Under the pieces are notes generated by a model. The model ran no database searches, had not been told where the DNA came from, and saw nothing but the letters and a program-made list of their open reading frames with translations. From Deltaproteobacteria bacterium (GTDB taxonomy: Bacteria > Desulfobacterota > Desulfomonilia > UBA1062): 62,858 nt of DNA. Position 1 is the stretch's first letter. Each line of letters opens with the position of its first letter. The DNA lies in contig JAHDQN010000014.1 in NCBI GenBank assembly GCA_018433775.1, positions 1-62,858 on the forward strand, in the 5' to 3' direction. This document shows positions 36,606 to 44,378 of the stretch, one piece after another. The translations under genes were made by a program, and so were the position numbers.

Positions 36606-36633
36606 ATTATAAGGTGTTGTGAATCCATGTCAA
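36606..36633 (-). promoter_or_regulatory. Sigma-70 promoter of the IHF-like gene
   Basis: The minus strand has TTGACA, a 16-base spacer, then TATAAT; both hexamers are perfect. Transcription would start near 36599, with a leader of about 26 bases. Confidence 0.85.
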
Positions 36634-36644
36634 GGTTTTTTATG

Positions 36645-37367
36645 CTATTTTAATAGCTTACGGAGTTGTTTGACCTCGAAAGGCTCAAGCTCCCTGACCT
36701 GTCCGGGGACGATTCCCTTAAGGCTGATGGGGCCCACCGAGACCCGTTTGATGGACGTCACCTTGAGGCCGACCGCCTCAGCCATTCTTTTGATCTGATT
36801 TTTCAGACCCTGCCGCAGCACGATCCTGAGCGTGGCCCCCCGGCTGTGGCGGCGGACCTCCTCCACGCCGGCTGGCCGCGTGGGAACGCCGTCGAGCTCG
36901 ACTCCCCGCCTCATTATCTCCAGCTGTTCCGCGCGGACGCTCGGGATCACCTTCACGAGATAGGTCTTGGGAACGTTGTAGGATGGATGGTGGAGCATGT
37001 GCGCCAATTCTCCGTCATTGGTCAGAAGGAGCAGGCCCTCGGCGTCAAAATCAAGTCTTCCCACCGGGAACACCCCGGCATACCTTCCGGGGATGTGGTC
37101 CTTGACCGTGGGTCTGCCCTGGGGATCGTGCAGGGTCGTGACCACGTTCCTGGGCTTGTACAGGGCGAGATAGTGGGCCTGCTGGGGCGCGACCGGCTTT
37201 CCGTTTATGGTCACCCTGTCCCGGGCCGGGTCTACGGAGTCGCCCAGGAGCGCTTTTTTCCCGTTGACGGCGACGCTTCCGGCCAGGATGAGCTCGTCGG
37301 CCTTTCTCCGGGAAATGGAGCCGGTCGAGGCGATGTATCGGTTGATGCGTACTTTTGCCATGGGCAC
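36645..37367 (-). CDS. rluB: 23S rRNA pseudouridine synthase, RluB type
   Basis: A 240-residue RsuA/RluB/E/F-family enzyme. An N-terminal S4 RNA-binding domain (RINRYIASTGSISRRKADEL) is followed by the catalytic motif GRLDFDAEGLLLLTND with its aspartate, and KTYLVKV and RQGLKNQIKRM typical of the family. GTG at 37367 has GAGG eight bases upstream; ATG at 37361 is an alternative. RluB modifies U2605 of E. coli 23S rRNA; RluF/RsuA specificity is less likely from the length. Confidence 0.9.
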   Translation of the reverse strand: MPMAKVRINRYIASTGSISRRKADELILAGSVAVNGKKALLGDSVDPARDRVTINGKPVAPQQAHYLALYKPRNVVTTLHDPQGRPTVKDHIPGRYAGVFPVGRLDFDAEGLLLLTNDGELAHMLHHPSYNVPKTYLVKVIPSVRAEQLEIMRRGVELDGVPTRPAGVEEVRRHSRGATLRIVLRQGLKNQIKRMAEAVGLKVTSIKRVSVGPISLKGIVPGQVRELEPFEVKQLRKLLK

Positions 37368-37677
37368 GGTATATACCTCAAAAAACGATGCCCGTCTAAG
37401 GGTGTATTGTCCGGGCTGTTTTTTTGGGCGGGCTCAAGGGGATCCTGCACAAAAGGATCCGACATCCTCCGCAGGACGGCGAAACCTGTCCGGTACCGCG
37501 CCCGGCGGTTTTCAGGACGCCGTCTCCACGCACGGGCCGGCCTGGGCCTCCGAATCAATGGTACGGATCTCAAGCCCTGGAGCCTTCCCGTCCTTGAAAA
37601 GCGGACCCGGAAGGAGGATTCGGCCGACCGCATGGCTCTCTATATAATGTCCGGATGGCCCGAATCAACCAGGGGGA
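37368..37677. other. Gene-free stretch between thiC and rluB
   Basis: About 310 bases. Open frames cross it, but none has a ribosome binding site or recognisable protein character. It holds the 3' end of the thiamin transcript and presumably the rluB promoter. No T-run hairpin was found after thiC. Confidence 0.4.
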
Positions 37678-38955
37678 TCAGAGCACCTCGTGCATGCGCT
37701 TGATGGCGCAGAATTTTCCGCACATGGTGCACACGTCGTCCATGCCGATCCCGCTGGACTCGCGCAGGGACTTCGCCTTGCACGGGTCGAGGCTGAGCGC
37801 GGTCTGACGCCCCCAGTCCAGATTCTTGCGGGCCCGGGCCATGGCCTCGTCCTGCTCCCATGCATATCCCATCCCCCTGGCCAGATCCGCCGCATGGGCC
37901 GCGATCCGGGATGCCACCACGCCTTCGATCACGTGCTCCACCGTGGGAAGCCGCAGGTGCTCGGCAGGGGTGACATAGCAGAGAAAGTCCGCGCCGAAGT
38001 ATGCGGCCATCGCACCGCCGATGGCCCCCGCGATGTGGTCGTATCCGGCCGCGCAGTCCGTGACCAATGGGCCCAGAACATAGAAGGGCGCCCCTTTGCA
38101 CAGGGATTTCTGCAGGCGGATGTTCTCGTGGATCATGTTCATGGGCACATGGCCCGGACCCTCGATGATGACCTGCACCCCCTTGTCCCAGGCGCGCCGG
38201 GCCAGCTCCGCCAGCGTGACGAGCTCGGAGATCTGCGCGCAGTCGGTGGCGTCGGATACCGCACCCGGGCGCATGCCGTCGCCCAGAGACAGGGTCACGT
38301 CATATTCGGCCAGGATGTCCAGGATCTCGTCATAGTGCTCGTACAGAGGCGACTCCCGGTTGTTTTTCCTCATCCACGCGGCCAGGAACGACCCGCCCCG
38401 GCTCACCACGTCCAGGACCCTCCTCTGCGATCTCAGGGACTTCAACGCCTGCAGGGTCACCCCGGAGTGGATGGTCATGAAGTCCACGCCCTCCTCGGCC
38501 TGGCTCCGGACCGTTTCGAGAAAGTCGCGGATGGTCATGTCCGTGATGTCCCTGCGGGCTGAGGAGAGCTCGAACGCGGTCTGGTAGATGGGAACCGTCC
38601 CCACCATCACCGGCGACTCCCTGACAACCTCCCTGCGGATATCGATGAGCCGGGAGCCCAGGGAGAGATCCATGACTGCATCGGCTCCGTGGGCCACAGC
38701 CGCGTGGAGCTTCTCGATCTCATTGTGGATATCCATATGGTAGGGAGACGATCCGATGTTCGCATTGACCTTGGTCCTTAAGTCCTTGCCGATTCCCCTC
38801 ACCCGGGGCAGGGGTTTCCCCTTGTTTTTGGGTATGACGATGGTGCCTGCGCTCACGCAGCCGCGGACATATCCGGGATCGATCCCTTCATACTCGGCAA
38901 CCGCGTGCATCTCCGGGGTGATGATCCCTTTCTGTGCCTCTTGTTTCTGTGTCAT
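37678..38955 (-). CDS. thiC: Phosphomethylpyrimidine synthase ThiC
   Basis: A 425-residue non-canonical radical SAM enzyme that rearranges aminoimidazole ribotide into HMP-phosphate for thiamin. The C-terminal cluster motif CTMCGKFC (CxxCx4C) is present, with EGPGHVPMNMI, NANIGSSPYHMD and LSLGDGMRPG. AGGAG precedes the ATG at 38955 and the start overlaps the thiE stop by four bases. It is the short bacterial form lacking the long N-terminal extension of enteric ThiC. Confidence 0.97.
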   Translation of the reverse strand: MTQKQEAQKGIITPEMHAVAEYEGIDPGYVRGCVSAGTIVIPKNKGKPLPRVRGIGKDLRTKVNANIGSSPYHMDIHNEIEKLHAAVAHGADAVMDLSLGSRLIDIRREVVRESPVMVGTVPIYQTAFELSSARRDITDMTIRDFLETVRSQAEEGVDFMTIHSGVTLQALKSLRSQRRVLDVVSRGGSFLAAWMRKNNRESPLYEHYDEILDILAEYDVTLSLGDGMRPGAVSDATDCAQISELVTLAELARRAWDKGVQVIIEGPGHVPMNMIHENIRLQKSLCKGAPFYVLGPLVTDCAAGYDHIAGAIGGAMAAYFGADFLCYVTPAEHLRLPTVEHVIEGVVASRIAAHAADLARGMGYAWEQDEAMARARKNLDWGRQTALSLDPCKAKSLRESSGIGMDDVCTMCGKFCAIKRMHEVL

Positions 38956-39971
38956 GATCGTACTCCTGTTCGTGCGTTGAGGGCCCGCATCTCCTGCGCC
39001 GGGTCCGGTGCGTCCGCAACGGCGTGGATGCACGCCACGTTGTGGCAGGGGACGCCGGCAAGGTCTTCGAGCCGCTCACGCGTGATTCCTCCGATGGCCG
39101 CCACCGGCAGCCCGGAGCGGGCGACTGCCCGGCCCAGGGCCTCCACCCCGGTGACGGGGTCGGGATTTGTTTTGGAAAATGGAGAGAAAACCGGGCCGAA
39201 ACCGATGTAGTCCACGGGTTCGTCCTGGGCCAGTTCCACCTGCTCCAGAGTATGGGTGGACAGGCCGATGAGCATTTTCTCTCCCGCCAGTATTCTGGCC
39301 TCCCGGGGAGGGATGTCGTCCTGCCCCAGGTGGACGCCGTCAGCCCCTGAAATCATCGCAATATCGACGCGGTCGTTTATGATGAGAAGGGTCCCGGTCC
39401 CGGCGGTGATGTCTTTCAGCGCGCGGGCGATCCCGAGGAATGCCTCCGCGTTCTCGTCCTTGCAGCGAAGCTGGACTGCAGGAATTTTCTCGGCCACGGC
39501 CATCCTCGCGAGGGTCTCGTACCCTGCCCGGGGCCTCGTCAGGATGAGGTAGAGCCCCGGGCCGAGCACGGGGCGGTAGGTCCGCTCCATGTCCCGCTCG
39601 AGCTGATAGCACTCGTAGCGGAGCTCTTTCATGATCGCTGCCCTGTCCGGAGAATCGATTTTCATCAGCTCTTCCAGAACCCTCAAGCCCTCCTGGGCGC
39701 GCTTCATGTTCGACCTGACGACATCCCTGATCGAGGCCCTCCTGTTTTCCAGAGAGCCTCTCGCGGCGAAGCCCACATCGCCGGCCGCGTCGCGGGAAGA
39801 GACGAGCGGAGCAGAGTCGGCCTGCGCGCTGATCCGGTGCCTCATTCTTTTAAGCCTCTGCTGTATCGGAGCGTCATCCCGGATGTAGCGGAACACGTCC
39901 TCCACCACCCTGAGGCCCTCGGTGACCCGGTTGAGGTTGGCATCGATCAATCGCAACACTTCCCGGTTCAT
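38952..39971 (-). CDS. thiE: Thiamin-phosphate synthase ThiE with N-terminal extension
   Basis: A 339-residue protein. Residues about 135-330 are a TIM-barrel ThiE that joins HMP-PP and thiazole phosphate (TLLIINDRVDIAMISGADGV, HLGQDDIPP, YIGFGPVFSPFSKTN, GLPVAAIGGIT). Residues 1-130 form the helical extension seen in long ThiE proteins of cyanobacteria and some others (LRLIDANLNRVTEGLRVVED and a second similar NMKRAQEGLRVLEELMK). It lies in the thi4-thiE-thiC operon. The role of the extension is unknown to me. Confidence 0.93.
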   Translation of the reverse strand: MNREVLRLIDANLNRVTEGLRVVEDVFRYIRDDAPIQQRLKRMRHRISAQADSAPLVSSRDAAGDVGFAARGSLENRRASIRDVVRSNMKRAQEGLRVLEELMKIDSPDRAAIMKELRYECYQLERDMERTYRPVLGPGLYLILTRPRAGYETLARMAVAEKIPAVQLRCKDENAEAFLGIARALKDITAGTGTLLIINDRVDIAMISGADGVHLGQDDIPPREARILAGEKMLIGLSTHTLEQVELAQDEPVDYIGFGPVFSPFSKTNPDPVTGVEALGRAVARSGLPVAAIGGITRERLEDLAGVPCHNVACIHAVADAPDPAQEMRALNARTGVRS

Positions 39972-39974
39972 GAT

Positions 39975-40745
39975 CTAAAGCCTCTGTGTGATCTCGCGGG
40001 CGGCCTTCCTGCCGGAAAGGAGCATGCCGCCGAACACGGGCCCCATCCGGTAGCCGCCATAGGACGCGTTGGCCGCCATGCCCGAGACAAAGAGCCCGGG
40101 GAAGACCTCGCGGGTGTTTTCCACCGTGTGCTGTTCTCCGAGCCCGGCGTCCATGGATCGCTCTCCCACGATGCCCCCGGTGGGGGTGTCGAGCCTGACG
40201 CCCATCTTCCTCACCAGGGCGGTCACGACATTGGCCGGGTGGCCCGTGGCGTCCAGGACAAATGAGGAATGAAGAGTGAGCGGATCGACGTGGAGCCCGG
40301 CCATCTCCACGGGTGAATAGTTGATGACCAGGCCCGAGACCCGGTTGTTCTTGAACACCACGTCTTCGATGCTGATGCAGTTGAAGATCTTCAGTCCCCG
40401 GTCCATGGCCCGGTGGATCAGGGTGGACACCGCGTGGACCGAGTCCGCCGTGTAGTAGCCCTGCTCGAAGGTCTTCACCGGGATATCGAGCTCGTCCAGG
40501 ATCTCCCGGGCCTCCTCCTGGATGACGATCTCGTTGAACATCATGCCGCCGCCCCACATGCCGCCCCCGATGGAGAGCTTTTTCTCGAACACGGCCGCCT
40601 TTATTCCGGACCCGGCCAGATAGTACCCCGCGACCAGGCCCGACGGCCCCGCGCCCACGATGGCCACGTCCAGCTCCAGGGCCCACAGGAGCTTTTCCAT
40701 ATAGGTGCTGATGATCGCCTTGCTGATGGTTACCTCGTTGAGCAT
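39975..40745 (-). CDS. thi4: Thi4-family thiazole synthase (sulfide-dependent type)
   Basis: A 256-residue FAD/NAD-binding-fold protein. The start at 40745 has GGGGGAG upstream; the longer frame runs into the riboswitch terminator. The dinucleotide loop [18 protein letters not shown] and [12 protein letters not shown] identify Thi4, which builds the thiazole of thiamin from NAD and glycine. Yeast Thi4 donates sulfur from its own cysteine in a C-C-M-D-P motif; here the equivalent reads GLHVDP, with histidine, as in archaeal enzymes that use free sulfide. So it should be catalytic and need sulfide, suited to an anaerobe (inference). No thiS, thiG, thiF or thiH is nearby. Confidence 0.88.
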   Translation of the reverse strand: MLNEVTISKAIISTYMEKLLWALELDVAIVGAGPSGLVAGYYLAGSGIKAAVFEKKLSIGGGMWGGGMMFNEIVIQEEAREILDELDIPVKTFEQGYYTADSVHAVSTLIHRAMDRGLKIFNCISIEDVVFKNNRVSGLVINYSPVEMAGLHVDPLTLHSSFVLDATGHPANVVTALVRKMGVRLDTPTGGIVGERSMDAGLGEQHTVENTREVFPGLFVSGMAANASYGGYRMGPVFGGMLLSGRKAAREITQRL

Positions 40746-40823
40746 GTCTGTTCTCCCCCTTTTTTCAGGTATCGTCTCCCGGGGTGGCGACCACCGGCCT
40801 GTCCGTCGCATGGAGGATCGACG

Positions 40824-40855
40824 AAAAAAAGCCGCCTCCAGCAAAAGGAGGCGGC
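40824..40855 (-). terminator. Attenuator terminator of the thiamin operon
   Basis: On the minus strand a nine-base perfect stem GCCGCCTCC/GGAGGCGGC with a seven-base loop is followed by seven Ts. It lies between the TPP aptamer and thi4, so ligand binding probably controls transcription read-through. Confidence 0.92.
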
Positions 40856-40895
40856 TTCTGGGCCGGTACAGGAACAGTCACGTACGGTGTCAGTG

Positions 40896-40973
40896 TTCTC
40901 CCTTCGCTGGCATTACCCAGATCAGGTTCAACGGGTATGATCTCAGGCCCGGCAAAAAAACCGGCCACCCCAT
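40896..40973 (-). promoter_or_regulatory. TPP (THI-box) riboswitch
   Basis: The minus strand starts GGGGTGGCC, then has the conserved CTGAGA, CCCGTTGAACCTGATCTGG and GTAATGCCAGCGAAGGGA, matching the TPP aptamer core. An intrinsic terminator follows 40 bases downstream, and the controlled genes are thi4-thiE-thiC. Confidence 0.96.
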
Positions 40974-40990
40974 GTAAAAGAGCGATTATT

Positions 40991-41019
40991 CTTGTATCCC
41001 ATGGGGCATCCGCAGTCAA
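40991..41019 (-). promoter_or_regulatory. Sigma-70 promoter of the thiamin operon
   Basis: Minus strand TTGACT (41014-41019), a 17-base spacer, then TACAAG (40991-40996). The predicted start near 40985 is about a dozen bases before the riboswitch. Confidence 0.7.
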
Positions 41020-41036
41020 GGAGGAATCGTCCGGCT

Positions 41037-41156
41037 CCGGATCATCATGGGATCACACATCATGGGGTCACACACATCATGGGGTCAGGTCTCAACATAT
41101 GACATAATGTCATATGTTGAGACCTGACCCCGATCCTCTGTGACCCCGATCCTCTG
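41037..41156. repeat. 24-bp inverted-repeat element, copy 2, with nested direct repeats
   Basis: Perfect arms 41081-41104 and 41108-41131, identical to copy 1 at 12277-12341, separated by only TAA. To the left, CATCATGGG(A/G)TCA-type units repeat three times; to the right, GACCCCGATCCTCTG-type units occur twice. The element fills the gap between the divergent thiamin operon and the M50 protease gene. Confidence 0.88.
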
Positions 41157-41232
41157 CTCCCCCGCCCCGGGGAAAGGTCCTGCCCCGCAATTATCGATGG
41201 TCCGGATCATTGAAAAATCGTGCGGTAACTTT

Positions 41233-41261
41233 TTGACACCGCCACGTCCATACGGTATAAG
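41233..41261 (+). promoter_or_regulatory. Sigma-70 promoter of the M50 protease-trpS-scpAB genes
   Basis: TTGACA (41233-41238), a 17-base spacer and TATAAG (41256-41261). The expected transcription start is at about 41268, essentially at the first ATG of the gene. Confidence 0.8.
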
Positions 41262-41268
41262 CCTCCCC

Positions 41269-41883
41269 ATGAACAGCATGATACAACAGATTATTCTCCT
41301 CATCGTGCCCGTGCTCTTTTCCATTACGGTCCATGAGGTCTGTCACGGATATGCGGCATACCGGCTCGGGGACCCCACCGCCAGGAACGCCGGGAGACTC
41401 ACCCTCAATCCGATAAAGCACATCGATGTCGTGGGTCTCCTGGTGCTGATCATCACCCGGATGATCGGCTGGGCCAAGCCCGTGCCGGTGGACCCGAGGT
41501 ATTTCCGGAACCCGCGGAAAGACATGATGTGGGTATCGCTGGCAGGGCCTGCCTCCAACATCGGGCTCGCCGTGGTTTTTGCGATTGTCTACAAGGCGTT
41601 CGGCGGCATGCTCGCGGCATCGTATTTGTTCCCGCTGAGCTTCATGATCGAGATCATGATCATGATCAACGTGGGTCTTGCCGTGTTCAATCTGATCCCC
41701 ATACCGCCCCTGGACGGCAGCCACATCCTGGAAGGCCTGCTCCCCCCGGACATGGCCAGGGCGTATTCGGCCATTGCACCCTACGGGTTCATGATCCTGC
41801 TGCTGCTGATCTTCACCCGGGTGGTGGATTTCGTGATTTTCCCCATCATCAGGACAATCGTACAGATTTTACTGAGCATATAA
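41269..41883 (+). CDS. Site-2-protease-like zinc metalloprotease (M50 family)
   Basis: A 204-residue polytopic membrane protein with the zinc motif HEVCH (HExxH, His about 22) in the first helix and the second motif PPLDGSHIL (about 145). ARNAGRLTLNPIKHID is typical of short bacterial M50 proteins. There is no PDZ or CBS domain. ATG 41269 lies at the predicted transcription start with no ribosome binding site; ATG 41278 is the next candidate. It is followed by trpS after 11 bases, the common M50-trpS-scpA order. The substrate is unknown. Confidence 0.88.
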   Translation: MNSMIQQIILLIVPVLFSITVHEVCHGYAAYRLGDPTARNAGRLTLNPIKHIDVVGLLVLIITRMIGWAKPVPVDPRYFRNPRKDMMWVSLAGPASNIGLAVVFAIVYKAFGGMLAASYLFPLSFMIEIMIMINVGLAVFNLIPIPPLDGSHILEGLLPPDMARAYSAIAPYGFMILLLLIFTRVVDFVIFPIIRTIVQILLSI

Positions 41884-41894
41884 CGAGGAGCCAT

Positions 41895-42887
41895 ATGGAC
41901 AGGAAACGCATCGTATCCGGCATCAGGCCCACCGGCGATCTTCACATCGGGCACTACCTGGGCGTTCTGAAGAACTGGGTTGAGCTCCAGAAGGATTACC
42001 AGTGCTTCTATTTCGTGGCCGACTGGCACGCGCTGACCAGCGAGTTCCGCGACTCCTCCGTCATCCGGAAGAGCTCCCGGGACATGGTCATGACCTGGTT
42101 GAGCGTGGGCATCGACCCGCAGGCCTCGGTGATCTTCCGGCAGTCCGACATCAAGAACCATGCGGAGCTCTTTTTGCTCCTGTCCATGATCACGCCGGTG
42201 CCCTGGCTGGAGCGGAACCCCGCCTACAAGGAGCTCAGGGAGGAACTCAAGGAAAAGGACCTGAGCAACCTGGGATTTCTCGGATACCCGGTGCTCCAGG
42301 CGGCGGACATCGTCATGTACCATGCGGACAAGGTGCCCATCGGCGAGGACCAGCTCCCTCACCTGGAGCTCACCCGCGAGATCGTCAGGAGGTTCAACTT
42401 CATCTATGGCGAGGGGATCCTCAAGGAGCCCAGGGAAATTCTCACCGAGGCGGCCCGGGTGCTGGGGATCGACGGCAGGAAGATGTCCAAGTCGTACGGC
42501 AATGCCATCTTCATCTACGAGACAGAGGAAAGCCTCAGGCAGAAGGTCATGCAGATGTTCACCGACGTGAAGCGGCTGAGAAAAAAAGATCCGGGCGAAC
42601 CGGGAGACTGCAACCTCTACCCCCTGCACGAGTACTTCACGGATGAGGAGAAGAGGCGGGAAATCCAGGCCGGCTGCCGGAGCGCGGATCTGGGCTGTGT
42701 GGAATGCAAGAAGATCCTCATCCGGAATCTCATCAGCGAGTTCCAGCCCGTCTGGGAGAAGATCGACTACTACCGGGATCATGCCTCCCTGATCGACGAC
42801 ATCATCCGTCAGGGCGCCACGAGGGCCGGTGAAGAGTCGGAGGCGACCATGGAAAAAGTCCGCGCCGCCATGCGGATGTCCGGGTAA
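41895..42887 (+). CDS. trpS: Tryptophanyl-tRNA synthetase
   Basis: A 330-residue class I aminoacyl-tRNA synthetase. The HIGH signature is TGDLHIGHYLG and the KMSKS loop is GRKMSKSYGN. AGGAG lies just before ATG 41895; the longer upstream frame overlaps the M50 gene and is not used. Length and motifs are typical of bacterial TrpRS. Confidence 0.97.
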   Translation: MDRKRIVSGIRPTGDLHIGHYLGVLKNWVELQKDYQCFYFVADWHALTSEFRDSSVIRKSSRDMVMTWLSVGIDPQASVIFRQSDIKNHAELFLLLSMITPVPWLERNPAYKELREELKEKDLSNLGFLGYPVLQAADIVMYHADKVPIGEDQLPHLELTREIVRRFNFIYGEGILKEPREILTEAARVLGIDGRKMSKSYGNAIFIYETEESLRQKVMQMFTDVKRLRKKDPGEPGDCNLYPLHEYFTDEEKRREIQAGCRSADLGCVECKKILIRNLISEFQPVWEKIDYYRDHASLIDDIIRQGATRAGEESEATMEKVRAAMRMSG

Positions 42888-42899
42888 GGGAAGGCGGCG

Positions 42900-43613
42900 G
42901 TGCTTCCCGCAGTGGCGGAGTATCCAGCTCCGGAATTCATCCTGAGGCTGCCCGAGTTCGAGGGGCCGCTGGACCTGCTGCTCTACCTGATCGAGAAGAA
43001 CCGTTTCACCCTGGAGAACCTGGAGGTCTGCCCGGTCGTGGACCAGTATCTGCAGTATGTGGAACAGGCCAGGTCTCTGGACGTGAGCTTGGCAGGCGAG
43101 TTTCTGGAAATGGCCTCGTACCTGGTCTGGCTCAAGTCCTGCCTCCTGCTGCCGGCAAGCGGCGAAGACGGGCGGGACGAAGACTTCAACCCCGCTCGTG
43201 AGCTCAAGGAGATGCTCATCGCCTACCGCGCCATCCGGCAGGCCTCTCTGGAGCTCTCCGGCAGGCCTCTGCTCCTGCGCGACAAGTTTCCCAAGGGCCT
43301 TTCCCAGGAAGAGCGAGGGGTCTCGCCTTTGAGCATCGGGGCCCTGCTGCAGGCGGTCAACGCCATCAGGGCGCGGACCAGGAAATATGTCATGGAGGTC
43401 GTGGCCAACCGGTTCGACATCCAGGCCATGATCGCGAGGATCGAGGACATTCTGAAAGGCAGGCCCCGAGTGGCCCTGAAAGACATCGTGGAGACACAGG
43501 AGCGGATGGAGCTCATCGGGGCCTTTGCCGCGTCCCTGGAGCTCTCCAAGCGCAGCATCGTGCGGTTGGTCCAGCGCGGGCTTTTTGCGGCAATCTATCT
43601 CGTACGGAGATGA
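42900..43613 (+). CDS. scpA: Segregation and condensation protein A
   Basis: A 237-residue kleisin subunit of the Smc-ScpAB complex. The N-terminal EFEGPLDLLLYLIEKN signature and VDQYLQYVEQARSLDVSLAG identify it, and the C-terminal winged helix (AFAASLELSKRSIVRLVQRG) binds the Smc head. The start is GTG at 42900, 13 bases after trpS. The linker is short. Confidence 0.94.
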   Translation: MLPAVAEYPAPEFILRLPEFEGPLDLLLYLIEKNRFTLENLEVCPVVDQYLQYVEQARSLDVSLAGEFLEMASYLVWLKSCLLLPASGEDGRDEDFNPARELKEMLIAYRAIRQASLELSGRPLLLRDKFPKGLSQEERGVSPLSIGALLQAVNAIRARTRKYVMEVVANRFDIQAMIARIEDILKGRPRVALKDIVETQERMELIGAFAASLELSKRSIVRLVQRGLFAAIYLVRR

Positions 43614-43665
43614 CCGCGATGGATCGTCGCCAGGGCATACTCTGCGGGCAGAGGAGGTGAGACGG

Positions 43666-44196
43666 ATGCACGTCCGGGAGATCATCGAGGCGCTCATATT
43701 TTCCGCGAGCGGTTCACTTCCGGCCAGGGACATCCTCAAGGCGGTCCCCGGCACGAGCGTCGAGGACCTCGAATCGTACGTCTCGGAGCTCAACCGCATG
43801 TACGGGGAGACCGGCAGGAGCTTCCGCATCGAGCGGGTATCGAACGGTTACCAGTACGTGACAAGGGAGGAGTATGCGCCCTATCTCAAGCTGCTGCACG
43901 CACCGGTGAGGCTGTCCATGCCCTCGCTTGAGGTTCTCGCCGTGGTCGCCTACAAGGGGCCGTGCTCCAAACAGGCCATCGATTCCATCCGCGGGGTCGA
44001 CTCCACCTCTTCTCTGAAAAGCCTCCTGAAGCACCAGCTCATCGACATCAGACACGGCAAGCCCCTGATGTATCACACCACCACCCGGTTTCTGGAGGTA
44101 TTTGGTCTCGACTCCCTTTCCGACCTGCCTGATCTCAAGCAGTTCGAAGAGGTGTTCCGCGAGGAACCGCAATGTATTCCCGAGGAGGAAGGGTGA
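43666..44196 (+). CDS. scpB: Segregation and condensation protein B
   Basis: A 176-residue winged-helix protein that binds ScpA. GAGGAGG sits eight bases before ATG 43666. Family segments are REIIEALIFSASGSLPARDI, SNGYQYVTREEYAPYL, LSMPSLEVLAVVAYKGPCSK and IRGVDS. It is the last gene of the M50-trpS-scpA-scpB unit. Confidence 0.94.
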   Translation: MHVREIIEALIFSASGSLPARDILKAVPGTSVEDLESYVSELNRMYGETGRSFRIERVSNGYQYVTREEYAPYLKLLHAPVRLSMPSLEVLAVVAYKGPCSKQAIDSIRGVDSTSSLKSLLKHQLIDIRHGKPLMYHTTTRFLEVFGLDSLSDLPDLKQFEEVFREEPQCIPEEEG

Positions 44197-44378
44197 TTGC
44201 GCCCGGCTGATCCGAGTGCGTCTCTGGGCATTGCTTGCCCGCTGCTTTCATGAGCGATAAGGTTGGGGCGAGTGCCAAGCAGATGCGTGCTGGGATAGCG
44301 GGTCCGATTTCGCCGTGAAGGCGTTCAACAGGAGCCGCGGGATTTCCGGACGATGTGCGGGATGATCTTCGGGGGCTC

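Noticed and set aside
41781..43829. 682-codon open frame antisense to trpS, scpA and scpB
   Set aside because: Spans three well-supported genes on the other strand; no motif or start signal.
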